Positions 1 to 9,498 are shown, counted from the stretch's first letter. The stretch: DNA of 64,000 nucleotides from Nocardioides sp. SYSU D00065 (GCF_017916425.1 NZ_JAFMSX010000002.1:56413-120412), one strand, 5' to 3'. The notes: generated from the letters alone by a model not told the origin. Translations and numbers: made by a program.

Positions 1-1
1 G

Positions 2-880
2 GGCTACACCGGCACGACCCCGGCGGTGGAGTACCGGATCACCGACGACAACGGCGCCACCGACACCGCTGAGCTCACGGTGACCGTGCGACCTGGTCCG
101 CAGGCCCAGCCCGACGCCGAGACCACGCCGCACGACACCAACGTCGCGGTGCCGCCGCTCGCCAACGACGTCCCCGGCCCGCGGGTCGACGGGACCCCCG
201 GCAGCTGGGACGTCCCGACGGTCGTCTTCACCTCGCCGAACGCCACCAACGGCGGACGCACGCTGGTCGTGCCCGGCGAGGGCGTCTACACGATCGACCC
301 GGCGACCGGCGCGATCACCTTCGACCCCGAGCCGGGGTTCACGGGACGCGCCACCCCCGTGGAGTACGCGGTGACCGACAGCAACGGCAACACGGTCCGC
401 TCGACGGTCACGATCACCGTGGACCCCCCGGTGGACGAGGACCCCGCGTTCGACCTCGTGCTGAACAAGCGTGCGGTCGGCGGGACCCAGGTCAAGGTGG
501 GCGACACCGTGCGCTACAAGCTCACGGTCCGCAACAAGGGCACGGAGGCCGCTCCTGGGCCGATCACGCTGACCGACCCGCTGCCGCGAGGACTCGAGCT
601 GGTCTCGGCCACGGGCAAGGGCTGGACGTGCAAGGTCCGCAAGGGCTCGGACACCGTCAAGTGTGTGCTCCGCAAGGGTCTGGGCGCGCACCGCAAGGCG
701 TCGCCGGTGATCGTGGTCGCCGAGGCGACCAGGACCGCCGTCGGCCGGGTCGTGAACGTCGCCGACGTCCGCGTCGCCGGGGAGTCCGTCCGGTCGAACA
801 ACAAGGGCAAGGCGGCCATCACCGTGGTCCCCGCCCAGCTGCCCGCGACCGGGTTCCGCCTGCGGTCCCCGGGGATGTGA
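2..880 (+). CDS. CshA-type fibril repeat / DUF11 surface protein, 5' truncated, ends in LPATG
   Basis: The reading frame is already open at base 2, so the gene starts outside the window; 292 residues are visible. The first ~140 residues hold CshA-type fibril repeats (pairs of 'VEYRITDDNG' / 'VEYAVTDSNG' strands with 'DPATGAITFDPEPGFTG'). A DUF11-like domain follows from about residue 150, with a start-of-domain Lys ('LNKRAVGG') and 'GDTVRYKLTVRNKGTE'. An LPATG motif is encoded at 839-853, but only eight residues follow it, with no hydrophobic helix and no basic tail, so a normal cell-wall sorting signal is incomplete. The sortase gene starts 4 nt after the stop. Role inferred: secreted fibrillar adhesin or matrix protein. 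Confidence 0.8.
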   Translation, partial: GYTGTTPAVEYRITDDNGATDTAELTVTVRPGPQAQPDAETTPHDTNVAVPPLANDVPGPRVDGTPGSWDVPTVVFTSPNATNGGRTLVVPGEGVYTIDPATGAITFDPEPGFTGRATPVEYAVTDSNGNTVRSTVTITVDPPVDEDPAFDLVLNKRAVGGTQVKVGDTVRYKLTVRNKGTEAAPGPITLTDPLPRGLELVSATGKGWTCKVRKGSDTVKCVLRKGLGAHRKASPVIVVAEATRTAVGRVVNVADVRVAGESVRSNNKGKAAITVVPAQLPATGFRLRSPGM

Positions 881-884
881 TGCA

Positions 885-1529
885 GTGACACTCGCAGGAC
901 GGCTCCACGGGTCCCTCCGTTCCGTCCTCGTCCACGGGGTCGTGCTGGGCGTCGCGCTTGCGGCGTCCGGTGCGGCCCCGTGGGTCGCGCCGGCGCACGC
1001 GTCGGCTCGCGAGGACGGCTCGGCCTGCGCACACGTCGACCACGAGTTCCGGCCGACGACGCTCGCCGTCGACGGCCTGGTCGAGCCGACCCGGGTCCTG
1101 GCCCTCGGGCAGGACCGGCACGGGGTTCCGAAGCCGCCGCCGCTCACCGAGCGCGGCAAGTGGCAGTTCGCGTGGGACAAGGCGGTCGGGGTGAGTCCAG
1201 GCGGCAGCAGTGGGGTCGTGCGACTGACCGCCCACACCTACCCGCGTGCCGGGTCGCGTCCGCCGGCACTGGGCAACCTGCTGCTCGATCGGCTGCGCGT
1301 CGGCGCCGTGCTCGAGGTCTCGGGCGCGTCGGGCGAGCGGCTGTGCTACCGGGTCACCCGCCGCCAGCAGGTCCGGGCCAGCGGGTCGCTCTCGGGCTAC
1401 TACGACACCACCGGGCCGTCGCGCCTGGCGATCCTGGTGTGCTCGGGCGTGCGCCGTGGCCCGGGAGACTGGAGCCACCGCACGATCTGGTACGCCGAGC
1501 CGGCGCGGCCCGGCTCCGAGGGCGCGTGA
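885..1529 (+). CDS. Sortase family protein (class E/F-like)
   Basis: 214 residues from a GTG start, 4 nt after the preceding surface-protein gene. A hydrophobic N-terminal segment (about residues 11-38, ending A-H-A-S) looks like a signal peptide or anchor. The sortase triad can be placed: His117 in 'LTAHTYPRAGS', Cys186 in 'LAILVCSG', and Arg199 in 'SHRTIWYAE', with 'GNLLLDRLRVGAVLEV' between them as in actinobacterial class E/F sortases. These enzymes cleave LPXTG-type signals and transpeptidate the protein to the cell wall. Two putative LPXTG proteins flank it, so it is probably dedicated to them. The class is judged from motif layout only. Confidence 0.82.
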   Translation: MTLAGRLHGSLRSVLVHGVVLGVALAASGAAPWVAPAHASAREDGSACAHVDHEFRPTTLAVDGLVEPTRVLALGQDRHGVPKPPPLTERGKWQFAWDKAVGVSPGGSSGVVRLTAHTYPRAGSRPPALGNLLLDRLRVGAVLEVSGASGERLCYRVTRRQQVRASGSLSGYYDTTGPSRLAILVCSGVRRGPGDWSHRTIWYAEPARPGSEGA

Positions 1530-1649
1530 CGTCGCGGCGCGGTTCTGCGAAGGTGGTCCCCGACCTCCCCTCGCACGGCCGGTCCGGCACCGTCTCCGCG
1601 CGTCACGGCGGCCCCCTCCGGGGCTGAGTCCACCGACCGGAAGAAGCAC

Positions 1650-4600
1650 ATGCGCCACCGAAGGCACGCTCGCACCACGCTCCTGCGAACCGCAGCGGCA
1701 CTCCTGCTGTCGAGCCTCGTGACCGTGCCGTCGGGCGCCTCCAACGGCGCCGCGGCGCCCGCGGCACCACGGGCCGCCGCGGCCCCCGTTCCCGCGTCGG
1801 CACCCGTTCCCGCGTCGGCCCCCGTTCCCGCGTCGGCGTCCGCAGCCGCGGACGCGGAGGGCTGCGGGTACGCCACGACCGGGCGCTTCGCCGACTCCAT
1901 CTGCTGGCTCGACATGGCCGGCTACGACGACCGGGCGGCGCGCACGCCCGAGGGCCACCCGATGACGGCGTCCCTCCCGGGCGGCTACACGATCAGCTAC
2001 ACCATCAGGACCCAGCGGGTGTCCGGCCGGGCCGACGCGGCGATCGAGGCGCGGGCCACGCCCATCGAGACGAGGTTCGCCTTCGCGACCGAGGGCTACG
2101 CCGGTATCCCGGGGCGTCCTTCGCTGTACAGCTTCAGCGGGGCCAACGTGGGCCTCGACGTCACCCTCGACGACATCACGGTCCGCGACGCGTCCGGGGC
2201 GCGGCTGTCCTCCTACGCCTTCGTCGCCACCGACACCGAGGACAACGTCGCCGCTGCCGGGGAGTCCCTCCGGTGGACCTCGGACAAGTCGCTCGAGCTG
2301 CTCGACGTGCTGTACGACCGCGGCTCGAAGGGCTGCAAGCCGGCCGCGATGACCGGTCTCGGCACCACCTCGGTGTCCTGCACAGGCGCCGGCGGCGCGA
2401 GCACGCTGGCGGAGAAGTCGACGTCCGTGCTGGTCTCGGCCGACGCTCCGAGCACGTTCTCGCTGCGATGGCTCACCAACGCCCGATCCGGCATCGCCTT
2501 CGGCGTCCAGACCTCCTCGGTCGAGGTGGTCAAGGTGGTGGACGGGCGCGTGCGCGCCGACGACTCCTTCGACGTGTCGGTCGCGTCGCCCTCCGGCGCG
2601 GTCATGGGCAGCGCGAGCACGGGGACGTCTGACCGGGCGAGCACCGGTCCCGTCGTCGTGGCCGGTGGGGGCGAGGGCGCGTCCGTCACCCTGACCGATG
2701 CGGTCACCCCCGGGTCGGGAGCCGCGCTCGACGACTACACGCACACCTGGGCATGCACGCGCAACGGGCTGGCGGACCCCGACCTGCCCTCCGGCGAGGC
2801 CACCTCCGTCGTGGTCGACACCGAGGCGACCGACCAGGTGGTGTGCACGGTCACCAACCGCTCGCGCTACACCGACCGCGGCGACGCGCCCGCGTCCTAC
2901 GGAGCCGGAGCCGACGGCGCGGTGCACCGGCTGACGCTGCACGACCCCGCTGCTCGGACGTCGGCGCTCATGCTCGGCTCCCGCGTCGACCACGACGCCG
3001 AGGAGCTCGCCGGGCCCGACGCGGACGGCGACGACCTCGACGGCACGGACGACGAGGACGCCCTCGACGCCATGTCCCTGCAGCCGGGGGCGACGGGTGC
3101 GCAGGTCGACGTCCCGCTGCGCAACGACACCGGTCAGCCGGCCACGCTCCATGGGTGGATCGACGCCGACGCCGACGGCGTCTTCCAGGCGGACGAGGTC
3201 GCCAGCGCCGCCGTGCCGGACGGCGCGACCAGCGCCCGGCTGACCTGGACCGGACTGGCGCCGCTCGCCGACGGCGCGGCCCCGGTCGTCCGGCTCCGCC
3301 TCACGTCCGCGACGCTCGTGGACGACCCGGCGACGGCGGTCGACGAGCGCTCGCGCGGCGCGGCGCCGGACGGGGAGGTCGAGGACCACCGGGTCACCGC
3401 CGGCGTCCGGCCACCCACCTCGTGCACCGACCCGTTCGTCGAGTCCTTCGGCACCGGCACCGGCTACGGACCGCCGCTGCCGGCCGGGCAGACGACGTAC
3501 CTCCACCGGACCGCCGGGACCGTCACCGACGGGGAGTACGCCCTGCTCTCCCGCCTGGGCACCGCCCAGGGGAACTGGTGGCACACCCTGGAGAACCACA
3601 CTCCCGGGGACGCCGACGGCCGGATGATGGTCGTCAACGCGGCATTCGAGCCCGGACGCTTCTTCAGCAAGACCTTCGTCGGGCTGACCCCCGGCACCCG
3701 CTACGACTTCTCGGCCTGGATCGTCAACGCGCTGAACCGCACCGTGGGCATCCAGCCCAACGTCACCTTCCGCGTCGTGGACCCGCGCACCGGCGCCACG
3801 CTCGCGGAGACCTCGACCGGCGCCTTGCCCTCCACGACGACGCCGGTGTGGCGCCGGTTCGCGCTGGGCTTCACCGCCACCCAGGCGACCGCCCGTCTGG
3901 AGCTGGTCAACAACGCGCGCGGTGGCAGCGGCAACGACCTCGCCCTCGACGACATCGCGCTGGAAGCCGTGTGCGAGTACGGCGACGCCCCGGACAGCTA
4001 CGGCACGCGGCGAGCCTCCGACGGTCCGGTGCACGCCCGCGGCGGACCGCGCCTGGGCGACGCGGTGGACTACGAGGGCGACGGACAGCCGAGCGGCTCG
4101 GCCGACGGCGACGACGTGGCCGGCACCGACGACGAGGACGCACTGGCCGCGCCGATCGTCGCGCGGGCCGGACAGCCGACCCGGGTGGAGGTCTCCGCCA
4201 CCAACGACACGGCCGTGCCCGTGACGCTGGCGGGCTGGCTCGACGCCGACCGCGACGGCACCTTCTCGCCGGACGAGCGCGCCACGGTCGAGGTGCCCGC
4301 CTCGTCGGGGACGGCGACGTACGCGCTGACGTTCCCGGCTCCCACCGCTGCCGGCGGCACGTACGCACGGCTGCGCATCTTCCCCGAGGTCGTGGCCGAC
4401 CCCCTGCCCACCGGGCCGGCCGCCGGCGGAGAGGTGGAGGACCACCCCGTCGAGGTGCGCACGCCGCGACTCACCGTGGACAAGACGTCGACGGCGACCG
4501 CGCGGACCCGCCCGGGCGACACGGTGACCTACACGGTGACGCTGCGCAACACCGGCACCGGCGACCACAGCGCCGCCGACCCGGCCCGGCTCGTCGACGA

Positions 4601-7397
4601 CCTCACGGCGGTGTTGGACGACGGCGAGCTCGTCGGCGAGGCGACCGTGGAGGTGGGCGGCCGACCGGGACCGCCGGCGGTCCGGGACGGGTCCCGACTG
4701 GTCTGGTCGGGCCCGCTGGCGGCCGGCGAGTCGGCGGTCGTCACCTACGCGGTGCGGCTCGCGGGGGGCGGTGACGGCGTCGTCACGAACACCGCGTTCG
4801 TCCCGGGCGGACCCGGTCCGGCGCCCACCCCGGCGTGTGACGCCGGCGGCGCGGTGCCGTGCGACTCGGTGTCCTTCGAGCTTCCCCGGCTGGAGGTGGG
4901 CAAGGCCGCCGACCGCACCAGCCTGCCCAGGGTCGGCGACCCCGTGACGTACACGATCACCGTCCGCAACCCCGGCCCGGGGGACTGGACGGACGCCGTC
5001 CCGGCCACGGTCTCCGACGACCTGTCCGACGTGCTCGACGACGCCCGCCTCGTCCCCGGAACGCTGAGCGCGACCCGCGGCGAGGCCGACGTCGACGGCG
5101 CCGTCCTACGCTGGAGCGGCGCGCTGCCCGCCGGCGCGAGCGCGACCATCCACTACACGGTCCGCTACACCGGGGAGGGCGACCACGACGTCGACAACCG
5201 CGCCTGCGTGCCAGCCGCGAGCGCGGCGCCCGGGAGTGCTGCCTGCGCCGCCGTCGCCGTGCCCGGGTCGGGCCTGCGCCAGGCCAAGAGCGTCGACCCC
5301 GCGTCCGGTACGCCGGTCACGGCAGGGCAGGTGCTCACCTACACGCTCGCCTTCACCAACGTCGGCGGGGCGCCGGCAGCGGTCGACACGAGCGACGACC
5401 TCGTCGACGTCCTGGACGACGCCGTGCTCGAGGGCACGCCGAGCGCCGACCCGGGACTCACCGCCGAGGTCGTCGGTGACCGGATCGCGGTCGCCGGCGC
5501 GGTGCCGGTGGGGGAGACGCTGCGGGTGGTCTACCGGGTGCGCGTGCGCCCCCACGAGCGACAGGGCGACCACGTGCTCACCAACGTGCTGGCCTGCCCG
5601 TCCGGCAACCCCGGGGACTGCGAGCCGGCCACGACGGTGAACCCGGTGCGCCACCTCAGCGTCGCCAAGGCGGTGGCCACCGACGCGACGCCGGACACCG
5701 GCGACCGGGTCGACTACACCGTCACGATCACCAACGACGGTGGTGCCGACGCCGGCCCGGACGCCCCGGCGGTGGCGGTCGACGACCTCTCCGCCGTGCT
5801 GGACGACGCCGTGCTCGTCGGTGCGCCCAGCGCCACCTCGGGCGAGGCCGTCCTCAGCGGTGACCGGCTGACGTGGACCGGCGCCCTCACCGCCGGGAGC
5901 AGCGCGACGGTGACCTACAGCGTGCGGATCACCAACCGCGGCGACCACCGGCTCGTCAACGCCGTCGCGGTCCCCGGTTGCGCGGACCCGGCCTGCTCGG
6001 CCAGCGTCGTCACCGCACTGCCCCACGTGGTCCCCCGCAAGGTCGTCGACCCGCCGAACGGGACGTCCGTACAGCCGGGGGACACCCTCACCTACGTGCT
6101 GTCCTGGACCAACGACGGCGCGGCCGGCGGACGGATCGACGCCGTCGACGACCTGTCGGACGTGCTCGACGACGCGGACCTGTCCCGGCCGCCGTCCAGC
6201 GCACAGCCCGGCATCTCGGCCGTGCTCACCGGCGACCGGCTCCGGGTCACGGGGACCGTTGGACCCGGAGAGCGGGTCAGCGTCAGCTACCAGGTCAGGG
6301 TGCACGGGCGCGACGGCGGCGACCGCGAGCTCGCCAACGTGCTGCGCCCGGACGTCCCCCAGGTGACCTGCGGCGGTGAAGGCGCTTGCGCGCCCGTCGA
6401 CCCGCCGACCACCTCCAACCGCGTCGCCGAGCTCGTGGACTGGAAGAGCGCGGACCCGGCGTCGGGGTCCTCGGTCCAGCCCGGTCGGCTGGTGACCTAC
6501 ACGCTGCACTTCCACAGCGGCGGTGTTGTCCCCGTCTCCGTCGATCGCATCGACGACCTCTCCGGCGTGCTGGACGACGCGAGACTCGTCGGCCGACCGC
6601 GCACGAGCAGCGACGACCTGGTCGTCACCGGACCGGACGACGGCCGGTTGCGGGTCGTCGGCACCCTCGCGCCAGGGGCGCGCGAACGCGTCCGCTACAC
6701 CGTCCGGGTGCTCGACCGGGACCAGGCGACCGGTGACGGCGACCTGACGAACCACCTGCTCGACCCGGGCGACACGGTTCCCGCGCACTGCCGGCCGAGC
6801 TCCTCCACCCGTCCCGACTGCACCAGCAACCCGCGCTCTCGCGTCAGCGTGGTGAAGACGGCCGACCCCGCCGACGGCACCGCGGTCGCGCCGGGTGACG
6901 TCCTCACCTACACCGTCACCCTGCGCAACGAGGCACGCGAGGGGTCCGCCGGCGCGGAGCGCGTCGAGCTGGTCGACCGGCTCGCCGACGTCCTCGACGA
7001 CGCCGAGCTCGTCTCGGGTCCCCGGTCCGACAACGACTCGGTCCGGGCCGACCGCGCTGGAGCCACGATCCGGGTCACCGGCCGTCTCGAGCCGGGCGAG
7101 GTCGCCCGCATCACCTACGCGGTGCGGGTGACGGGTGGCGGCGACGACCGCATCGGCAACGCGGTCGCCGTGGCCGGGGTCGAGGCGATCGACTGCAGCG
7201 CCGACTCGCCCCAGTGCACGCGGCACCCCGTCGCCGGATCAGGCGGGCCCGGGGGCGACCCGGACGGTCCGGACGCGACCGGCGTGCTTCCCGACACCGG
7301 CAGCCCGCTCGCTTCGTGGATGCCGGGGCTGGCAGGCGGCCTGCTGCTGCTGGGCGCGGTCCTGGTGGGTCTGGCCAGGAGGCGTCGCACCGCCTGA
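1650..7397 (+). CDS. Giant LPXTG-anchored fibrillar adhesin (CshA N-terminal, GEVED, CBM-like, seven DUF11-type modules)
   Basis: 1915 residues. ATG start 7 nt after a GGAAGAAG-like ribosome site. Order of parts: signal peptide (1-38); Ala/Pro linker with three 6-residue repeats; CshA-like N-terminal domain (about 65-295); a GEVED module (410-580, Asp-rich 'DADGDDLDGTDDEDA', ending GEVEDH); a jelly-roll, carbohydrate-binding-like region (590-772); a second GEVED module (775-932); seven modules of 115-135 residues (940-1860), each with an N-terminal Lys, a 'DDLSxVLDDAxL' core and a late Asn. The C-terminus has LPDTG (about 1879), a membrane helix and RRRR. Role inferred: a wall-anchored adhesive fibre, likely substrate of the adjacent sortase. 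Confidence 0.88.
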   Translation: MRHRRHARTTLLRTAAALLLSSLVTVPSGASNGAAAPAAPRAAAAPVPASAPVPASAPVPASASAAADAEGCGYATTGRFADSICWLDMAGYDDRAARTPEGHPMTASLPGGYTISYTIRTQRVSGRADAAIEARATPIETRFAFATEGYAGIPGRPSLYSFSGANVGLDVTLDDITVRDASGARLSSYAFVATDTEDNVAAAGESLRWTSDKSLELLDVLYDRGSKGCKPAAMTGLGTTSVSCTGAGGASTLAEKSTSVLVSADAPSTFSLRWLTNARSGIAFGVQTSSVEVVKVVDGRVRADDSFDVSVASPSGAVMGSASTGTSDRASTGPVVVAGGGEGASVTLTDAVTPGSGAALDDYTHTWACTRNGLADPDLPSGEATSVVVDTEATDQVVCTVTNRSRYTDRGDAPASYGAGADGAVHRLTLHDPAARTSALMLGSRVDHDAEELAGPDADGDDLDGTDDEDALDAMSLQPGATGAQVDVPLRNDTGQPATLHGWIDADADGVFQADEVASAAVPDGATSARLTWTGLAPLADGAAPVVRLRLTSATLVDDPATAVDERSRGAAPDGEVEDHRVTAGVRPPTSCTDPFVESFGTGTGYGPPLPAGQTTYLHRTAGTVTDGEYALLSRLGTAQGNWWHTLENHTPGDADGRMMVVNAAFEPGRFFSKTFVGLTPGTRYDFSAWIVNALNRTVGIQPNVTFRVVDPRTGATLAETSTGALPSTTTPVWRRFALGFTATQATARLELVNNARGGSGNDLALDDIALEAVCEYGDAPDSYGTRRASDGPVHARGGPRLGDAVDYEGDGQPSGSADGDDVAGTDDEDALAAPIVARAGQPTRVEVSATNDTAVPVTLAGWLDADRDGTFSPDERATVEVPASSGTATYALTFPAPTAAGGTYARLRIFPEVVADPLPTGPAAGGEVEDHPVEVRTPRLTVDKTSTATARTRPGDTVTYTVTLRNTGTGDHSAADPARLVDDLTAVLDDGELVGEATVEVGGRPGPPAVRDGSRLVWSGPLAAGESAVVTYAVRLAGGGDGVVTNTAFVPGGPGPAPTPACDAGGAVPCDSVSFELPRLEVGKAADRTSLPRVGDPVTYTITVRNPGPGDWTDAVPATVSDDLSDVLDDARLVPGTLSATRGEADVDGAVLRWSGALPAGASATIHYTVRYTGEGDHDVDNRACVPAASAAPGSAACAAVAVPGSGLRQAKSVDPASGTPVTAGQVLTYTLAFTNVGGAPAAVDTSDDLVDVLDDAVLEGTPSADPGLTAEVVGDRIAVAGAVPVGETLRVVYRVRVRPHERQGDHVLTNVLACPSGNPGDCEPATTVNPVRHLSVAKAVATDATPDTGDRVDYTVTITNDGGADAGPDAPAVAVDDLSAVLDDAVLVGAPSATSGEAVLSGDRLTWTGALTAGSSATVTYSVRITNRGDHRLVNAVAVPGCADPACSASVVTALPHVVPRKVVDPPNGTSVQPGDTLTYVLSWTNDGAAGGRIDAVDDLSDVLDDADLSRPPSSAQPGISAVLTGDRLRVTGTVGPGERVSVSYQVRVHGRDGGDRELANVLRPDVPQVTCGGEGACAPVDPPTTSNRVAELVDWKSADPASGSSVQPGRLVTYTLHFHSGGVVPVSVDRIDDLSGVLDDARLVGRPRTSSDDLVVTGPDDGRLRVVGTLAPGARERVRYTVRVLDRDQATGDGDLTNHLLDPGDTVPAHCRPSSSTRPDCTSNPRSRVSVVKTADPADGTAVAPGDVLTYTVTLRNEAREGSAGAERVELVDRLADVLDDAELVSGPRSDNDSVRADRAGATIRVTGRLEPGEVARITYAVRVTGGGDDRIGNAVAVAGVEAIDCSADSPQCTRHPVAGSGGPGGDPDGPDATGVLPDTGSPLASWMPGLAGGLLLLGAVLVGLARRRRTA
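1785..1838 (+). repeat. Three 18-bp tandem repeats in the adhesin linker
   Basis: The sequence cccgttcccgcgtcgg recurs exactly at 1785, 1803 and 1821, an 18-bp period encoding (A/P)PVPAS hexapeptides just after the signal peptide. Identical DNA in all copies suggests recent slippage-type expansion of a flexible linker; copy number may vary between strains. Confidence 0.85.
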
Positions 7398-7467
7398 GGA
7401 CCGCGACCCGCACGCCGCACGTCGGACCGACGACCAACGCGCCCGTGGCGGTGGCGCCGCTCGACGC

Positions 7468-8532
7468 TCACCCGGTCGCGGCGATCGCCTCCCACACCAG
7501 CTCCGCGCGGTCGTGTCCACCGAGCTGCCTGGTCACGTACGCGGCGCCGTACCCGGCGGCCGGCTCGCCCCAGGCCGAGCACCCGCCGGCCCCGCCCATG
7601 CCGAGCTCGACGCGACCGTCCTCGTCGCTGACCTGGAAGCCCAGGGTCCAGGTGACGGACCGGTCCAGCACGAGGTCGTGGCCGGAGGCCGCGGGCTCGA
7701 CATAGGCCCGCCACAGGTCGCGGCCCAACCGGCTCGCGACGAAGCCGTCGGGCCGGACCACGTCGTCGTAGAAGAACGCCAGGGCACGCGCCGTGGCGTG
7801 GAGCGCGACGGCGGGGAACGACGTGCGCCGGAAGCGGTCGGAGTTCAGCACCGCCGGGTCCAGCAGCCCGTCGGGCCGGCCGAGCGCCGGGCCCCAGCGA
7901 GGATCGCTCAAGTATCCCGAGCTCCAGGTCCCGGGCGGCTCGACCATCGTCGCGACCCGGGGCAGGTCGTCGTCCTCGACCCGCAGGTGGAGGTCCCAGC
8001 CGCCGGCTCGAGCCAGCCGGGCGAAGCGGTCGGCCAGCGGCTCGCCGGTGGCCCTGCGGAGGACCTCGTCGAGCAGGTGGCCGTAGGTGAGGGCGTGCTC
8101 GGCCACGCCGCCGCCGGGCGGGTGCGCCGGCACGGCCGCGGCCAGCAGCTCCACCAGCGCCTCGCGGTCGTCGTACGCGACGTCGAGCGCCGCCTCCGGG
8201 AACGCCGGAAGTCCGGCCTGGTGCGAGAGCAGGTGCCGCATCGTCGTGTCCTGCTTGCCCGCCTGGGCGTAGGCGGGCCACAGCGAGGCGACCCTCTGGT
8301 CGAGGCCGAGGTGACCCTCGGCCACCGCGTCCAGGAACGCCAGGGCGGCGAACGGCTTGGCGACGGAGTACGTCATGGCCAAGGTGTCGGACGTCCAGGG
8401 CCGGGCGCCGTCCTGCGTGCCTGCGGCGTGGTCGACCTCCAGGACGCCGTTGCGGACGACCGCGACAGCCGCCCCCGCCTCCCGGCCGGCGGCCACGAGG
8501 CGGTCCAGCACCTCGGCGGGATGCGATGTCAC
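7468..8532 (-). CDS. Serine hydrolase, class C beta-lactamase / EstB family
   Basis: 354 residues from a GTG at 8532 ('VTSHPAEVLDRL'); the frame stays open to 8625, but that extension is low-complexity. SxxK nucleophile motif is Ser56-Val-Ala-Lys59 ('MTYSVAKPF'), followed by 'MRHLLSHQAGLP', typical of this family. The second motif is Tyr150-Gly-His rather than the usual YxN, and the third is a degenerate 'GMGGAGG'. No signal peptide is seen, so it is probably a cytoplasmic esterase or peptidase-type hydrolase rather than a resistance enzyme. Substrate unknown. It converges with the adhesin gene. Confidence 0.82.
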   Translation of the reverse strand: MTSHPAEVLDRLVAAGREAGAAVAVVRNGVLEVDHAAGTQDGARPWTSDTLAMTYSVAKPFAALAFLDAVAEGHLGLDQRVASLWPAYAQAGKQDTTMRHLLSHQAGLPAFPEAALDVAYDDREALVELLAAAVPAHPPGGGVAEHALTYGHLLDEVLRRATGEPLADRFARLARAGGWDLHLRVEDDDLPRVATMVEPPGTWSSGYLSDPRWGPALGRPDGLLDPAVLNSDRFRRTSFPAVALHATARALAFFYDDVVRPDGFVASRLGRDLWRAYVEPAASGHDLVLDRSVTWTLGFQVSDEDGRVELGMGGAGGCSAWGEPAAGYGAAYVTRQLGGHDRAELVWEAIAATG

Positions 8533-8737
8533 GCTGCCCACCCTAGGTGGGACCTCGACCGCCGTGGGGGACCGGCGTGGCGTACCGGCGGTCGCCAAGG
8601 CGTGGCACGCGACGATCCTCGACATCCCCGAGGACTGACGACGCTCCGGCGGTCCTCACGTCTGCGAGCGATACCACCGGTGGATGTCCTGTTGCGTCTC
8701 GGTATCGACGTCGTGGCCCCCGCCTTCCTATGCTGCG

Positions 8738-9421
8738 ATGGTGCAGCACGTGCTGGTGGTCGAGGACGACGAGGACCTCGCAGTCCCGTTGGCCCACCTC
8801 TTCGAGGCGGCGGGGTTCGAGGCCTCCGTCGTCGCGCGCGGTGAGGACGCCATCACCCACGTCGGGGACGTCGACACCGACATGGTCATCCTCGACCTCG
8901 TGCTGCCGGACATGGACGGCGTCGAGGTCTGCGGCACCCTGCGCGAGAGCGGGTTCAGCGGCGGCCTGATCATGGTGACCGCCCGCGGCGACGAGCTCGA
9001 CGTCGTGGCCGGGCTCGATGCCGGCGCCGACGACTACCTCGCCAAGCCCGTCTCGGTCGCCGAGCTGCAGTCCCGGGTCCGCTCGGTGCTGCGCCGGATC
9101 CACCGCTCGTACGACCGCCCGCCGGGGAGCACGCCCGGCACGCCGTCGCTCGAGATCACCGAGCACCAGATCACCTACGGCGGGCGCGAGGTCGTGACCA
9201 GCGGCCGCGAGTACGACGTCCTGGCCCTGCTGGTCGCCCACCGCGGTCAGGTCGTGACCCGCGAACGGTTCATGGACGAGGTGTGGGGCAGCGACTGGTC
9301 GGGGTCACCGATGGTGCTGCCCAGCGCCATCGCGCGCATCCGCGAGCGGCTCGCGACGGCCGGCGCGCCGGAGCGCATCGAGAACGTCCGGGGGATCGGC
9401 TTCCGGCTCGCGTCTCGCTGA
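8738..9421 (+). CDS. OmpR/PhoB-family response regulator, orphan
   Basis: 227 residues from ATG 8738 ('MVQHVLVVEDDEDL'). The receiver domain (1-118) has acidic-pocket Glu9-Asp10-Asp11, phospho-acceptor Asp53 ('ILDLVLPDMDG'), Thr81 and Lys103 ('AKPVS'), so it looks phosphorylatable. The C-terminal winged helix (about 135-227) has the PhoB-type ending 'IENVRGIGFRLASR'. No histidine kinase is adjacent on either strand, so the partner must be encoded elsewhere. The regulated genes cannot be read from this window. Confidence 0.9.
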   Translation: MVQHVLVVEDDEDLAVPLAHLFEAAGFEASVVARGEDAITHVGDVDTDMVILDLVLPDMDGVEVCGTLRESGFSGGLIMVTARGDELDVVAGLDAGADDYLAKPVSVAELQSRVRSVLRRIHRSYDRPPGSTPGTPSLEITEHQITYGGREVVTSGREYDVLALLVAHRGQVVTRERFMDEVWGSDWSGSPMVLPSAIARIRERLATAGAPERIENVRGIGFRLASR

Positions 9422-9431
9422 TCCGCGCCCG

Positions 9432-9487
9432 CCCCGGACGTCATACGGACGGGGCAGGCGTCGGCCCCCTCCGTATGACGTCCGGGG
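9432..9487. terminator. Bidirectional intrinsic terminator between convergent genes
   Basis: Two 23-nt arms (9432-9454 and 9465-9487) are complementary at 22 of 23 positions around a 10-nt loop, starting 10 nt after the response-regulator stop and ending 11 nt before the acetyltransferase stop. It serves genes converging from both sides. There is no clear T-tract, as is common in high-GC actinobacteria. Confidence 0.75.
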
Positions 9488-9498
9488 GACGTCCTCCG

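Noticed and set aside
819..4568. A ~1250-codon open frame on the minus strand antisense to the surface-protein genes
   Set aside because: It is antisense to clear domain-bearing genes, is low-complexity Arg/Gly-rich, and arises from third-position GC bias. The same holds for other long antisense frames such as 54370-58035 and 5106-7226.
7468..8532. Beta-lactam resistance gene
   Set aside because: Only the SxxK motif is strict; YxN and KTG-type motifs are altered and there is no signal peptide, so it is called a serine hydrolase only.
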